Below, piece by piece: positions 6,126-11,211 of a stretch of 11,211 nt of DNA. A program made the translations under genes and the position numbers. Location: the NCBI GenBank assembly GCA_030040235.1, contig JASHUC010000269.1, positions 1-11,211 on the forward strand, in the 5' to 3' direction. Position 1 is the first letter of the stretch. Each line of letters begins with the position of its first letter. The stretch is from Gammaproteobacteria bacterium. Lineage in GTDB: Bacteria; Pseudomonadota; Gammaproteobacteria; Steroidobacterales; Steroidobacteraceae. Under the pieces are notes generated by a model. The model made no database searches, was not told the origin of the DNA, and was given only the letters and a program-made list of their open reading frames with translations.

Positions 6126-8380
6126 ACGAGCCCCCACTTGCGCCTGAGCAGCCATTCTCCGCCGCGCAGCGCGAGGATGAGCAGAAATCCCGCCGGCATG
6201 TTCCACAGCTCGCCGAGCCGGCGCACGGTGATCCCCGACTGCGAGTACGGAATGCTTTGCACGAGCTGCTTGAGCTCGCCCGGCTGCCAGTAGCGCCCGC
6301 CGGTGCTCTGCGCCAGGCGCTCGAGCAGATCGCGATTCTGCTCGGTGTGGAAATTCTCGGCGACGCCGTCCAGGCGCTCGAAGGCGACCACGTCGCGTCC
6401 GAGCTCGTTGCCGCCCCGCCGCGCCGTGACTTCCGCGACGTAGAGTCCGGGTGAGGGGACGGTCCAATCGGCCTGAAACCGGCCCGGGTCATTCGGCTCG
6501 GGTGTGAGCTCGACGCTCTGGGGCGCGCCGCCCGGACCGATGACGCGCGCGGTGACGCTCGCGTCGGCCGCCGTGAGATAGCTCCTGTCGCGCACCTCGG
6601 CCGTGAGGTGCAGCCGGCTCTGATCGAGCAGCATCGGGCTCGGAACGGATGCGACGACCTCCCCGCGCGTATCGCCCGCGAGCCAGCGCAGCAGCTGCTG
6701 CCAGAACACATCGTGAGTCTTGTCTCCGAGCGGCAGGCTCATTTGCCAGCGCCAGGTTCCGCCGGTCGCCAGCACGGCGGTGCGGCCGCGGCCGTAATTC
6801 TCCGTGACGAGCAGCGGCATCGTGCGCCCGCCGTAATGCATCTGAGCGAGCACGACCGCTCCGGGCTTGGGCACGCCCGGATCCTCGTAATCCATGAGGT
6901 AGGGCAGTTTCGACCAGCGTTGTGCATTGACCACCGGATCGTCGACCAGGCGGCAGATCGCGCTCTGCTCACCCGCCGGCGTGAGACTCACGGTGGCGGG
7001 ATCGCGGTGAAACGTATCCTGCGCGTCGGGCAGCACGACCGGAAGCGCATCGCTTGCGAGCGAGCCGCCCCATACCCCGTCGGCGAGGGATTTGCGGCCG
7101 CCGAGGAACAGCACTCCGCCGCCGCGCCGATCGGCGAACTCCCGGATGAGCTCCTGCTGCGCCGGAGTGAAGTAACCGGCATCGGCCGAGCCGATGATGA
7201 GCCCCTGAAAGGCGAACAGATCCTCGGCGCGCGTCGGAAACCCGTCGATGAGCTCGTTCGGATCCTTGATCCCCTGACGGTAGAGCTTGTTCTCCGTGGT
7301 GCGCAGAATCGACACGAGCTGCAGCATCGGATCGTCATCCGCCGCACGGCGGATGAACTTGTACTCCCAGCGGGGCTCGCCTTCGAAGTAGAGGATCCGG
7401 CGCGGCTCCGATTCGACATCGACCAGACGTGTCACGGCGTTGTTGGCGCGATTGCTCTCCCCGGCAAGAGGCTGCACCTCGAACTCGAGCGACTTGGCAC
7501 CGGCCGCCCCGACGTTGAATACCACGGGCTCGGTTTGGACGGCACCGCCCCGCGTGAAGCGGATCTCCTGATCCGCGAGCACCTGACCGCCGTCTCGCAC
7601 GATGAGCCTCGAGGTGCGCCCGTCGAAGCCGCGCTGCCGCACGGCAACGAGCGCGCTCACGCGCGATTGCGCCAGGGCCCGCGTTGCGACGGTCACATCC
7701 TCGACCTCCACGTCGGATGCGCCGGTGAGCGATCCAAAACCGATGGTATGCACCGGGATGCGCCGCTCCCGCAGCGCCTCGATCGCATCGCGGTCCACGC
7801 CGCCCGCGCTGTCGCCGCCATCGCTCAGGAGAACGACCGCCCCCACCGGCAGGTCGGAGGTCTGAAGAAGCAGCTCCTTCAGGCTGTCGCCGATGTGGGT
7901 CGCCGGGCCCTGCGCCGGGCCGAGCTCGCCGAGCTGCACGCGATGCAGACTCGTGTCGAAGCGATACAGGCGCGTCTGGAATTTCGTACCGAGCGCCGGC
8001 AGCAGCCCCGAGCGCAAGCTCTCGATCGCCTGATCCTCACGCCGTGCGCCGCCGTCCGCGAGATTCATGCTGCGCGAGTCGTCCACGAGGATCGCGATGA
8101 CGTTCTGCTGCGGCTTCAGCTCCGACACCGCGATCGCCGGCTGCCAGAGCAGCACCAGCACGCAAGTCGCCAGCAGCGCCTGCAGCAGCCACAGGACGCC
8201 GAGCCGCCAGTTTCTGAGCGCCTCCGGGACGTGACGGGCGCGCCAGGCGATGAGGAGCGCCAGGCCCACCGCAGCGGCAGCGATCAGCGCCGCGAGGATC
8301 CAACCCGGCCAGGGGCTGAGCAGGACGAGATGCCCCTTGGCGAAGGCGGCCGGCGGATATTTGAACAGGAACTCGAACAT
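6122..8380 (-). CDS. Membrane protein with vWA domain and glutamine-amidotransferase-like domain
   Basis: This 752-residue protein has two N-terminal helices (26-46 and 59-79) joined by an Arg-rich loop. A vWA domain follows with an intact MIDAS: DDSRS (100-104), Thr in THIGDS (T161) and Asp in LSDGGD (D187). Next come a beta-sandwich-like region (about 220-320), a class-I-glutamine-amidotransferase-like Rossmann domain (about 327-570, with YFEGEPRWEYKF at its start and GGGVLFLGGRKS near 420-431), a second beta-rich region (about 575-660) and a C-terminal helix (about 727-745) before a short basic tail. The Cys expected at the amidotransferase elbow is absent. The loop charge puts the vWA and GATase-like domains in the periplasm (inference). 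This is a recognised architecture in MoxR/DUF58 clusters. The ATG at 8380 is preceded only by a modest GGCGGA. It probably organises the complex through metal-dependent vWA contacts; the exact role is unknown. Confidence 0.9.
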   Translation of the reverse strand: MFEFLFKYPPAAFAKGHLVLLSPWPGWILAALIAAAAVGLALLIAWRARHVPEALRNWRLGVLWLLQALLATCVLVLLWQPAIAVSELKPQQNVIAILVDDSRSMNLADGGARREDQAIESLRSGLLPALGTKFQTRLYRFDTSLHRVQLGELGPAQGPATHIGDSLKELLLQTSDLPVGAVVLLSDGGDSAGGVDRDAIEALRERRIPVHTIGFGSLTGASDVEVEDVTVATRALAQSRVSALVAVRQRGFDGRTSRLIVRDGGQVLADQEIRFTRGGAVQTEPVVFNVGAAGAKSLEFEVQPLAGESNRANNAVTRLVDVESEPRRILYFEGEPRWEYKFIRRAADDDPMLQLVSILRTTENKLYRQGIKDPNELIDGFPTRAEDLFAFQGLIIGSADAGYFTPAQQELIREFADRRGGGVLFLGGRKSLADGVWGGSLASDALPVVLPDAQDTFHRDPATVSLTPAGEQSAICRLVDDPVVNAQRWSKLPYLMDYEDPGVPKPGAVVLAQMHYGGRTMPLLVTENYGRGRTAVLATGGTWRWQMSLPLGDKTHDVFWQQLLRWLAGDTRGEVVASVPSPMLLDQSRLHLTAEVRDRSYLTAADASVTARVIGPGGAPQSVELTPEPNDPGRFQADWTVPSPGLYVAEVTARRGGNELGRDVVAFERLDGVAENFHTEQNRDLLERLAQSTGGRYWQPGELKQLVQSIPYSQSGITVRRLGELWNMPAGFLLILALRGGEWLLRRKWGLV

Positions 8381-8469
8381 TTTCCGCCAGGCTGATCGAC
8401 CCCGCGCGGCTCACGGCAGCGGCGCGCCCGTTCGGCAGCGCGCGCCGAACGTGAGCCCCGGAACCGGCT
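8381..8469 (-). repeat. Intergenic gap with two-part inverted repeat
   Basis: Between the DUF4159 and vWA/GATase-like genes, GGCTCAC (8408-8414) pairs with GTGAGCC (8451-8457). Inside it, GTTCGGC (8430-8436) pairs with GCCGAAC (8444-8450), leaving a seven-base loop. The two right arms are adjacent and the left arms are separated by 15 bases that include a GGCGCGCC palindrome. There is no T-run after the stem on the minus strand, so it is not a standard intrinsic terminator. It could be an mRNA-stability, processing or attenuation element, or a small extragenic palindrome. Confidence 0.55.
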
Positions 8470-9303
8470 TCAGTGCGTCATGCCGTAGATGATGTAGTTC
8501 ATCCCCACCCGGAAGGCCATCGAGGCGAACTTCTCAGGGTACTCGGGCATATCCGCCCACTCCCAGGCATCGCCGAGATGCATGTTGTGACAGATGGCGA
8601 CGATGATCCGCCCCTTGTCGTCACGGATGGCTCGCCACTTCGGCACGTACCCATCCTTCTCGTAGGTGCGTCCGCTCCAGACGTACTGCTCGCCCGGCAC
8701 CTGGAACCGGTTCGACAGATCGAAAAGCACGTGAAAGATCTCGTCGCTGTCGCTCAAATCCTCGACCGGCCGGTTGGGAAGCACCTGCCGCATGCCGGCC
8801 ATGAACCGATCCCAGTCGAGCGTGCCGTGGAAATCGTCCACCATGAGGAAGCCGCCCTTGAGCAGGTACTCCCGCAGGCGCTTCGCTTCGGCGTCGGTGA
8901 ACGTCCAGTTCGCAACCTGCACGGCATAGACCCAGGGGTAGTTGAAGATGTCGTCGCTGTCGAGATCGACCACCTGCTCGGTCGGGCGCATCTGAATGCG
9001 CGTCAAGCGCTTGAGCGCCATCAGGAACTGCCGGTCGGCCTTGGGATAATCGCGCGACCAGCCGAAGAACCCGTAGCCGAAGCCGCCGCCGTAGCCGTAG
9101 CCATAGCCGCCCGATCCGTAGCCGCTCGAGGTGTACCGCAGGCGCGACCAGTAGAACTCCGCCTTCTCATCGCCCGGCTGGGCCTCGTAGGGCAGCGAGC
9201 GCAGCTCCTGGGCGTACGCAGTACGATTGCCTTGCAGCGCCACCAGCGTGCAGGCGATGCTGCTCGATAGGACGAGGAGCCGGCAGTACGGAGGCACTCT
9301 CAT
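8470..9303 (-). CDS. Exported DUF4159 domain protein
   Basis: This 277-residue protein has a Sec signal peptide (hydrophobic 8-23, AYAQ near 29-32) and a DUF4159 body. Characteristic blocks are FYWSRLRY (50-57), DYPKADRQF (85-93), LKGGFLMVDDFHGTLDW (148-164) and HNMHLGDAWEW (239-249). DUF4159 has a Rossmann-type fold related to glutamine-amidotransferase-like domains; in many genomes it sits in MoxR/vWA clusters, often fused to a BatA-like N-terminus, but here it is separate and secreted. Residues 59-81 form a Gly/Tyr-rich low-complexity segment built from near-repeated GGC-TAC codons. The ATG at 9303 was chosen over the ATG at 9330 because GGGAG lies six bases upstream and the signal peptide then starts at the N-terminus. 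It is the first gene of the minus-strand cluster, divergent from the copper oxidase gene. The family is clear; the biochemical function is not known. Confidence 0.92.
   Translation of the reverse strand: MRVPPYCRLLVLSSSIACTLVALQGNRTAYAQELRSLPYEAQPGDEKAEFYWSRLRYTSSGYGSGGYGYGYGGGFGYGFFGWSRDYPKADRQFLMALKRLTRIQMRPTEQVVDLDSDDIFNYPWVYAVQVANWTFTDAEAKRLREYLLKGGFLMVDDFHGTLDWDRFMAGMRQVLPNRPVEDLSDSDEIFHVLFDLSNRFQVPGEQYVWSGRTYEKDGYVPKWRAIRDDKGRIIVAICHNMHLGDAWEWADMPEYPEKFASMAFRVGMNYIIYGMTH
9061..9129 (-). repeat. Gly/Tyr-rich codon repeat inside the DUF4159 gene
   Basis: The plus strand shows repeated gtagcc and related hexamers, which encode alternating Gly and Tyr (with a few Phe and Ser) at residues 59-81. 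The segment separates the FYWSRLRY block from the DYPKADRQF block of the domain. It looks like an expanded surface loop. Confidence 0.75.
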
Positions 9304-9414
9304 GTTCCGCTCCCATGGGGCCGCAAGCACTCAGCCCCCACAGTAACTACCCGACCGCGGTTGCGGGCGCAACCCTGAAACGGCAGTTTATCCGCCGAGG
9401 ATGCGAGTCACACC
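9304..9414. promoter_or_regulatory. Divergent intergenic region with candidate operator and promoters
   Basis: These 111 bases separate the start codons of the DUF4159 gene (leftward) and the multicopper oxidase gene (rightward), so promoters for both are expected here. GGTTGC-GGGC-GCAACC (9359-9374) is a perfect 6-bp inverted repeat and could be an operator or hairpin. On the minus strand, TTGCGC and TAGTTA are 17 bases apart, a weak sigma-70-like pair. GGGAG at 9310-9314 (minus strand) is the ribosome site of the DUF4159 gene. For the oxidase, only GAGG 14 bases upstream is seen, which is poorly placed. No CueR-like or CopY-like box was recognised. All promoter calls are tentative. Confidence 0.4.
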
Positions 9415-10914
9415 ATGAAACGCCGAGATTTCGTCACCTGTGCCGGTGCAACGCTGTGTCAGGCCACCTCGCCCGGCTTGTGGGCGGCAAATTCGCGCCA
9501 GCGAGACGCTGCGGCGAGGATGCCGGCGATGCCGGGAACCTCACCAGCGCCGGCGGCCGCAGATGCGGCCGATGCGGGCGCGCCCGCCGATTTCACGCTT
9601 ACCATCGCCGCGACCCCGCTGGAGGTGGCGCCGAGTCATTTCGTCAGCACGGTCGCTTACAACGGCACCTCTCCCGGACCCCTCCTGAGAATGCGCGAGG
9701 GCACGCCCGTGACGGTCGACGTGCTCAATACGACGGACGCTGCGGAGCTCGTCCACTGGCACGGCCTGTTCGTCCCCTCCGAGGTCGATGGCTCGGAGGA
9801 GGAAGGCACGCCACTCATCCCGCCTGGCGCGCGCCGCCGCTACCAGTTCACGCCGCGCCCGGCGGGCACCCGGTGGTACCACACGCACGCCATGGCGATG
9901 GGCGACCTGCACCGCGGCACCTACACCGGCCAGTACGGATTTCTGATGGTGGACTCCGGCGCCGACCCGGGGCGCTACGACCAGGAGATCTTCCTCGCGC
10001 TGCGCGAGTGGGAGCCCTTCTTCACCGATCAGCCGATGGACACCGACGATGTGGGCGTCATCGGCCCACAGCCGGAGCGCCCCGCGGTGCTCGACACCCG
10101 TCCCAATGGTCTCGAGGCGAACTCGCAGCTGTTCTCGGTCAACGACAAGGCACTCGGCTTCGGTGAGCCCATCCGGGTGCGCGAGGGCTCTCGAGTGCTG
10201 GTGCATCTGCTCAATGCGAGTGCGCTCGAGAACCGCACGATTGCGCTCCCCGGGCACGAGTTCCACGTGCTCGCGCTCGATGGCAACCCGGTGCCGGTGC
10301 CCAACGCGGCGAAGGTGCTGACGCTCGGGCCGGGCGAGCGCATCGATGCCTATATCGAGATGAACCAGCCCGGTGTTTGGATTCTCGGCTCCACGTTCGA
10401 CCCGCTACGCATGGCGGGGCTCGGCGTGGTCGTCGAATACGCGAACATGCATCGCGAGCCCCGCTGGGCCGCGCAGCCCGGCGCACAGTGGGACTACACG
10501 CTCTTCGGGCATCCGGCGGCGCAGGCGCCCCCGCGCCCTGCTCCGGATCACACGATCGAGATGATCTTCCAGAAGGTTCCGAGCGGCGCGGGCCTCTTCG
10601 ATTCGTGGAACGTGAACGGCAAGCCCTATCCGCACGAGCGGGAGTTCGTGCTGGAGCAAGGCAAGCGCTATCGGATCGTCTTTCGCAACCGCAGCGACGA
10701 TTCGCACCCCGTCCATCTGCACCGTCACCTGTTCGAGCTCGTCGATGTGAACGGCAAGCCCACGAGCGGCATTCTCAAGGACACGGTGATCGTTCCGGTC
10801 TACGGCCGCGTGTCGGTAGATCTCGTCGCGGATCACCCGGGGCTGAGCCTGTTCCACTGCCACATTCAGCAGCACATGGACTTCGGCTTCAAGGCGCTGT
10901 TCCGGTACGCCTGA
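9415..10914 (+). CDS. Tat-exported three-domain multicopper oxidase (laccase/CueO-like)
   Basis: This 499-residue protein starts with a twin-arginine leader (KRRDFV at 2-7). A short Ala/Pro/Met-containing linker follows, then three cupredoxin domains. Copper ligands are HWHG (114-117), WYHTH (154-158), HPVHLHRH (431-438) and HCHIQQH (481-487), where C482 is the type-1 copper thiolate. Together they give complete type 1, 2 and 3 sites. The axial position ten residues after the Cys is Phe492, where CueO and CotA have Met. The large Met-rich insertion of CueO is not seen. Such enzymes couple one-electron oxidation of phenols or Cu(I) to four-electron reduction of oxygen, here in the periplasm. 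A convergent Cu(I)-ATPase gene 69 nt downstream supports a role in copper tolerance, although phenol oxidation cannot be excluded. The ATG at 9415 is chosen because the Tat motif follows at once, despite a poor ribosome site. Confidence 0.93.
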   Translation: MKRRDFVTCAGATLCQATSPGLWAANSRQRDAAARMPAMPGTSPAPAAADAADAGAPADFTLTIAATPLEVAPSHFVSTVAYNGTSPGPLLRMREGTPVTVDVLNTTDAAELVHWHGLFVPSEVDGSEEEGTPLIPPGARRRYQFTPRPAGTRWYHTHAMAMGDLHRGTYTGQYGFLMVDSGADPGRYDQEIFLALREWEPFFTDQPMDTDDVGVIGPQPERPAVLDTRPNGLEANSQLFSVNDKALGFGEPIRVREGSRVLVHLLNASALENRTIALPGHEFHVLALDGNPVPVPNAAKVLTLGPGERIDAYIEMNQPGVWILGSTFDPLRMAGLGVVVEYANMHREPRWAAQPGAQWDYTLFGHPAAQAPPRPAPDHTIEMIFQKVPSGAGLFDSWNVNGKPYPHEREFVLEQGKRYRIVFRNRSDDSHPVHLHRHLFELVDVNGKPTSGILKDTVIVPVYGRVSVDLVADHPGLSLFHCHIQQHMDFGFKALFRYA

Positions 10915-10983
10915 GGCGAGCCCTCACTCGCGCGCGGCCGGCTTGGAGCGGGCCCCGCAGCGGTTCCCGAAACGCGGGCCCCG
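10915..10983. other. Convergent intergenic gap with GC-rich repeats, possible terminator
   Basis: This 69-base gap between two convergent stop codons contains GCGAG/CTCGC (10916-10920 with 10927-10931, loop of six) directly after the oxidase stop. It also holds a 10-bp direct repeat, GCGGGCCCCG, at 10948-10957 and 10974-10983, whose GGGCCC core lets the copies pair. A bidirectional terminator would be expected here, but no T-run follows on either strand, so the assignment is weak. Confidence 0.3.
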
Positions 10984-11211
10984 TCAGCCCCTTGGGGGCT
11001 TCCAGCCCTTGAGCAGCAGTGCGTTCGACACGACGCTCACCGAGGAGAGCGCCATCGCGCCGCCGGCCACGACGGGGCTCAGCATTCCGAGCGCGGCGGC
11101 CGGCATCCCGATGGTGTTGTAGATGAACGCCCAGAAGAGCCCCTGGCGGATCTTGTCGTACGTGGCACGGCTCACCGCAATGGCCTCACCGATCAACTGC
11201 GGGTCGCCGCG
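10984..11211 (-). CDS. copA: P1B-type Cu(I)-exporting ATPase, C-terminal end (partial)
   Basis: The frame runs from the right edge to a TGA at 10984-10986 and gives the last 75 residues. The first visible residues, [15 protein letters not shown], match the region after the hinge of the ATP-binding domain. [16 protein letters not shown] leads into membrane helix 7, and the last helix carries [15 protein letters not shown]. The YN pair and the MxxSS motif are known Cu(I)-coordinating signatures of P1B-1 ATPases, so Cu(I), and possibly Ag(I), is the likely substrate. Most of the protein, including the CPC, DKTGT and metal-binding domains, lies outside the window. The TTG at 11196 is an internal codon and not a start. 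The gene converges on the copper oxidase gene, so CopA-type export from the cytoplasm and periplasmic Cu(I) oxidation would act in sequence. Confidence 0.93.
   Translation of the reverse strand, partial: RGDPQLIGEAIAVSRATYDKIRQGLFWAFIYNTIGMPAAALGMLSPVVAGGAMALSSVSVVSNALLLKGWKPPRG

Noticed and set aside
5196..6293. 365-codon plus-strand frame opposite the caspase-like gene
   Set aside because: It spans the ATGA junction of two real genes on the other strand and its composition is that of an antisense shadow.
6608..8395. 595-codon open frame on the plus strand opposite the vWA/GATase-like gene
   Set aside because: Its product is rich in Arg, His and Glu with no recognisable domain, and the minus strand codes for a clear multi-domain protein. 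Long antisense frames are common in GC-rich DNA.
1..9303. Reading the cluster as an anti-phage or programmed-death system (caspase-like + TPR + MoxR/vWA)
   Set aside because: The caspase-like and TPR proteins carry signal peptides and the caspase-like one lacks its Cys. A periplasmic envelope function fits better than a cytoplasmic defence effector.
9401..9418. Five-codon leader (MRVTP-stop) whose stop overlaps the oxidase start as ATGA
   Set aside because: GAGG directly touches its ATG, leaving no spacing for ribosome binding, and so short a frame is expected by chance. It might still explain the poor ribosome site of the oxidase, but the support is too thin.
10986..11000. AGCCCC-TTG-GGGGCT hairpin at the end of the Cu(I)-ATPase gene as a terminator
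   Set aside because: It encodes the last residues of the ATPase, has a three-base loop and is followed by GACGGGG on the minus strand with no T-run.

Overview
The window is GC-rich DNA, densely packed with genes, and looks like a chromosomal segment from a Gram-negative bacterium. Twin-arginine and Sec signal peptides, a MoxR/DUF58/BatA-type cluster and a laccase-like copper oxidase next to a Cu(I)-ATPase all fit a high-GC proteobacterium, perhaps a gammaproteobacterium. The lineage is an inference from gene content and cannot be settled from this sequence.

Positions 1-9303 hold seven genes on the minus strand that read as one transcription unit. In transcription order they are: an exported DUF4159 protein (9303-8470); a 752-residue membrane protein with a von Willebrand A (vWA) domain and a glutamine-amidotransferase-like domain (8380-6122); a secreted caspase/legumain-fold protein whose nucleophile position is Ala (6125-5184); a secreted protein with TPRs around an intact HExxH zinc-peptidase domain (5187-2971); a MoxR AAA+ ATPase (2914-1889); a DUF58 protein (1872-985); and a BatA-like membrane vWA protein (981-1) that runs off the left edge. 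Two junctions are ATGA overlaps, two gaps are under 20 nt, and the other two gaps are 56 and 89 nt. The 89-nt gap holds a two-part inverted repeat.

Signal peptides and positive-inside topology suggest that MoxR and DUF58 are cytoplasmic and that the other five products face the periplasm. MoxR proteins are AAA+ chaperone-like ATPases that usually work with vWA partners. The simplest reading is an envelope maturation or quality-control machine: two cytoplasmic parts, two membrane vWA proteins, one probably active zinc peptidase and several nucleophile-less enzyme folds that may act as binding modules. Its substrate cannot be read from the sequence.

Positions 9304-9414 form a divergent intergenic region with a perfect inverted repeat. 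To its right lies a separate copper module: a plus-strand three-domain multicopper oxidase with a Tat signal (9415-10914), convergent with the C-terminal end of a P1B-type Cu(I)-exporting ATPase (minus strand, 10984 to the right edge). No RNA genes, CRISPR arrays, insertion sequences or gene-free stretches above 300 bases were seen.
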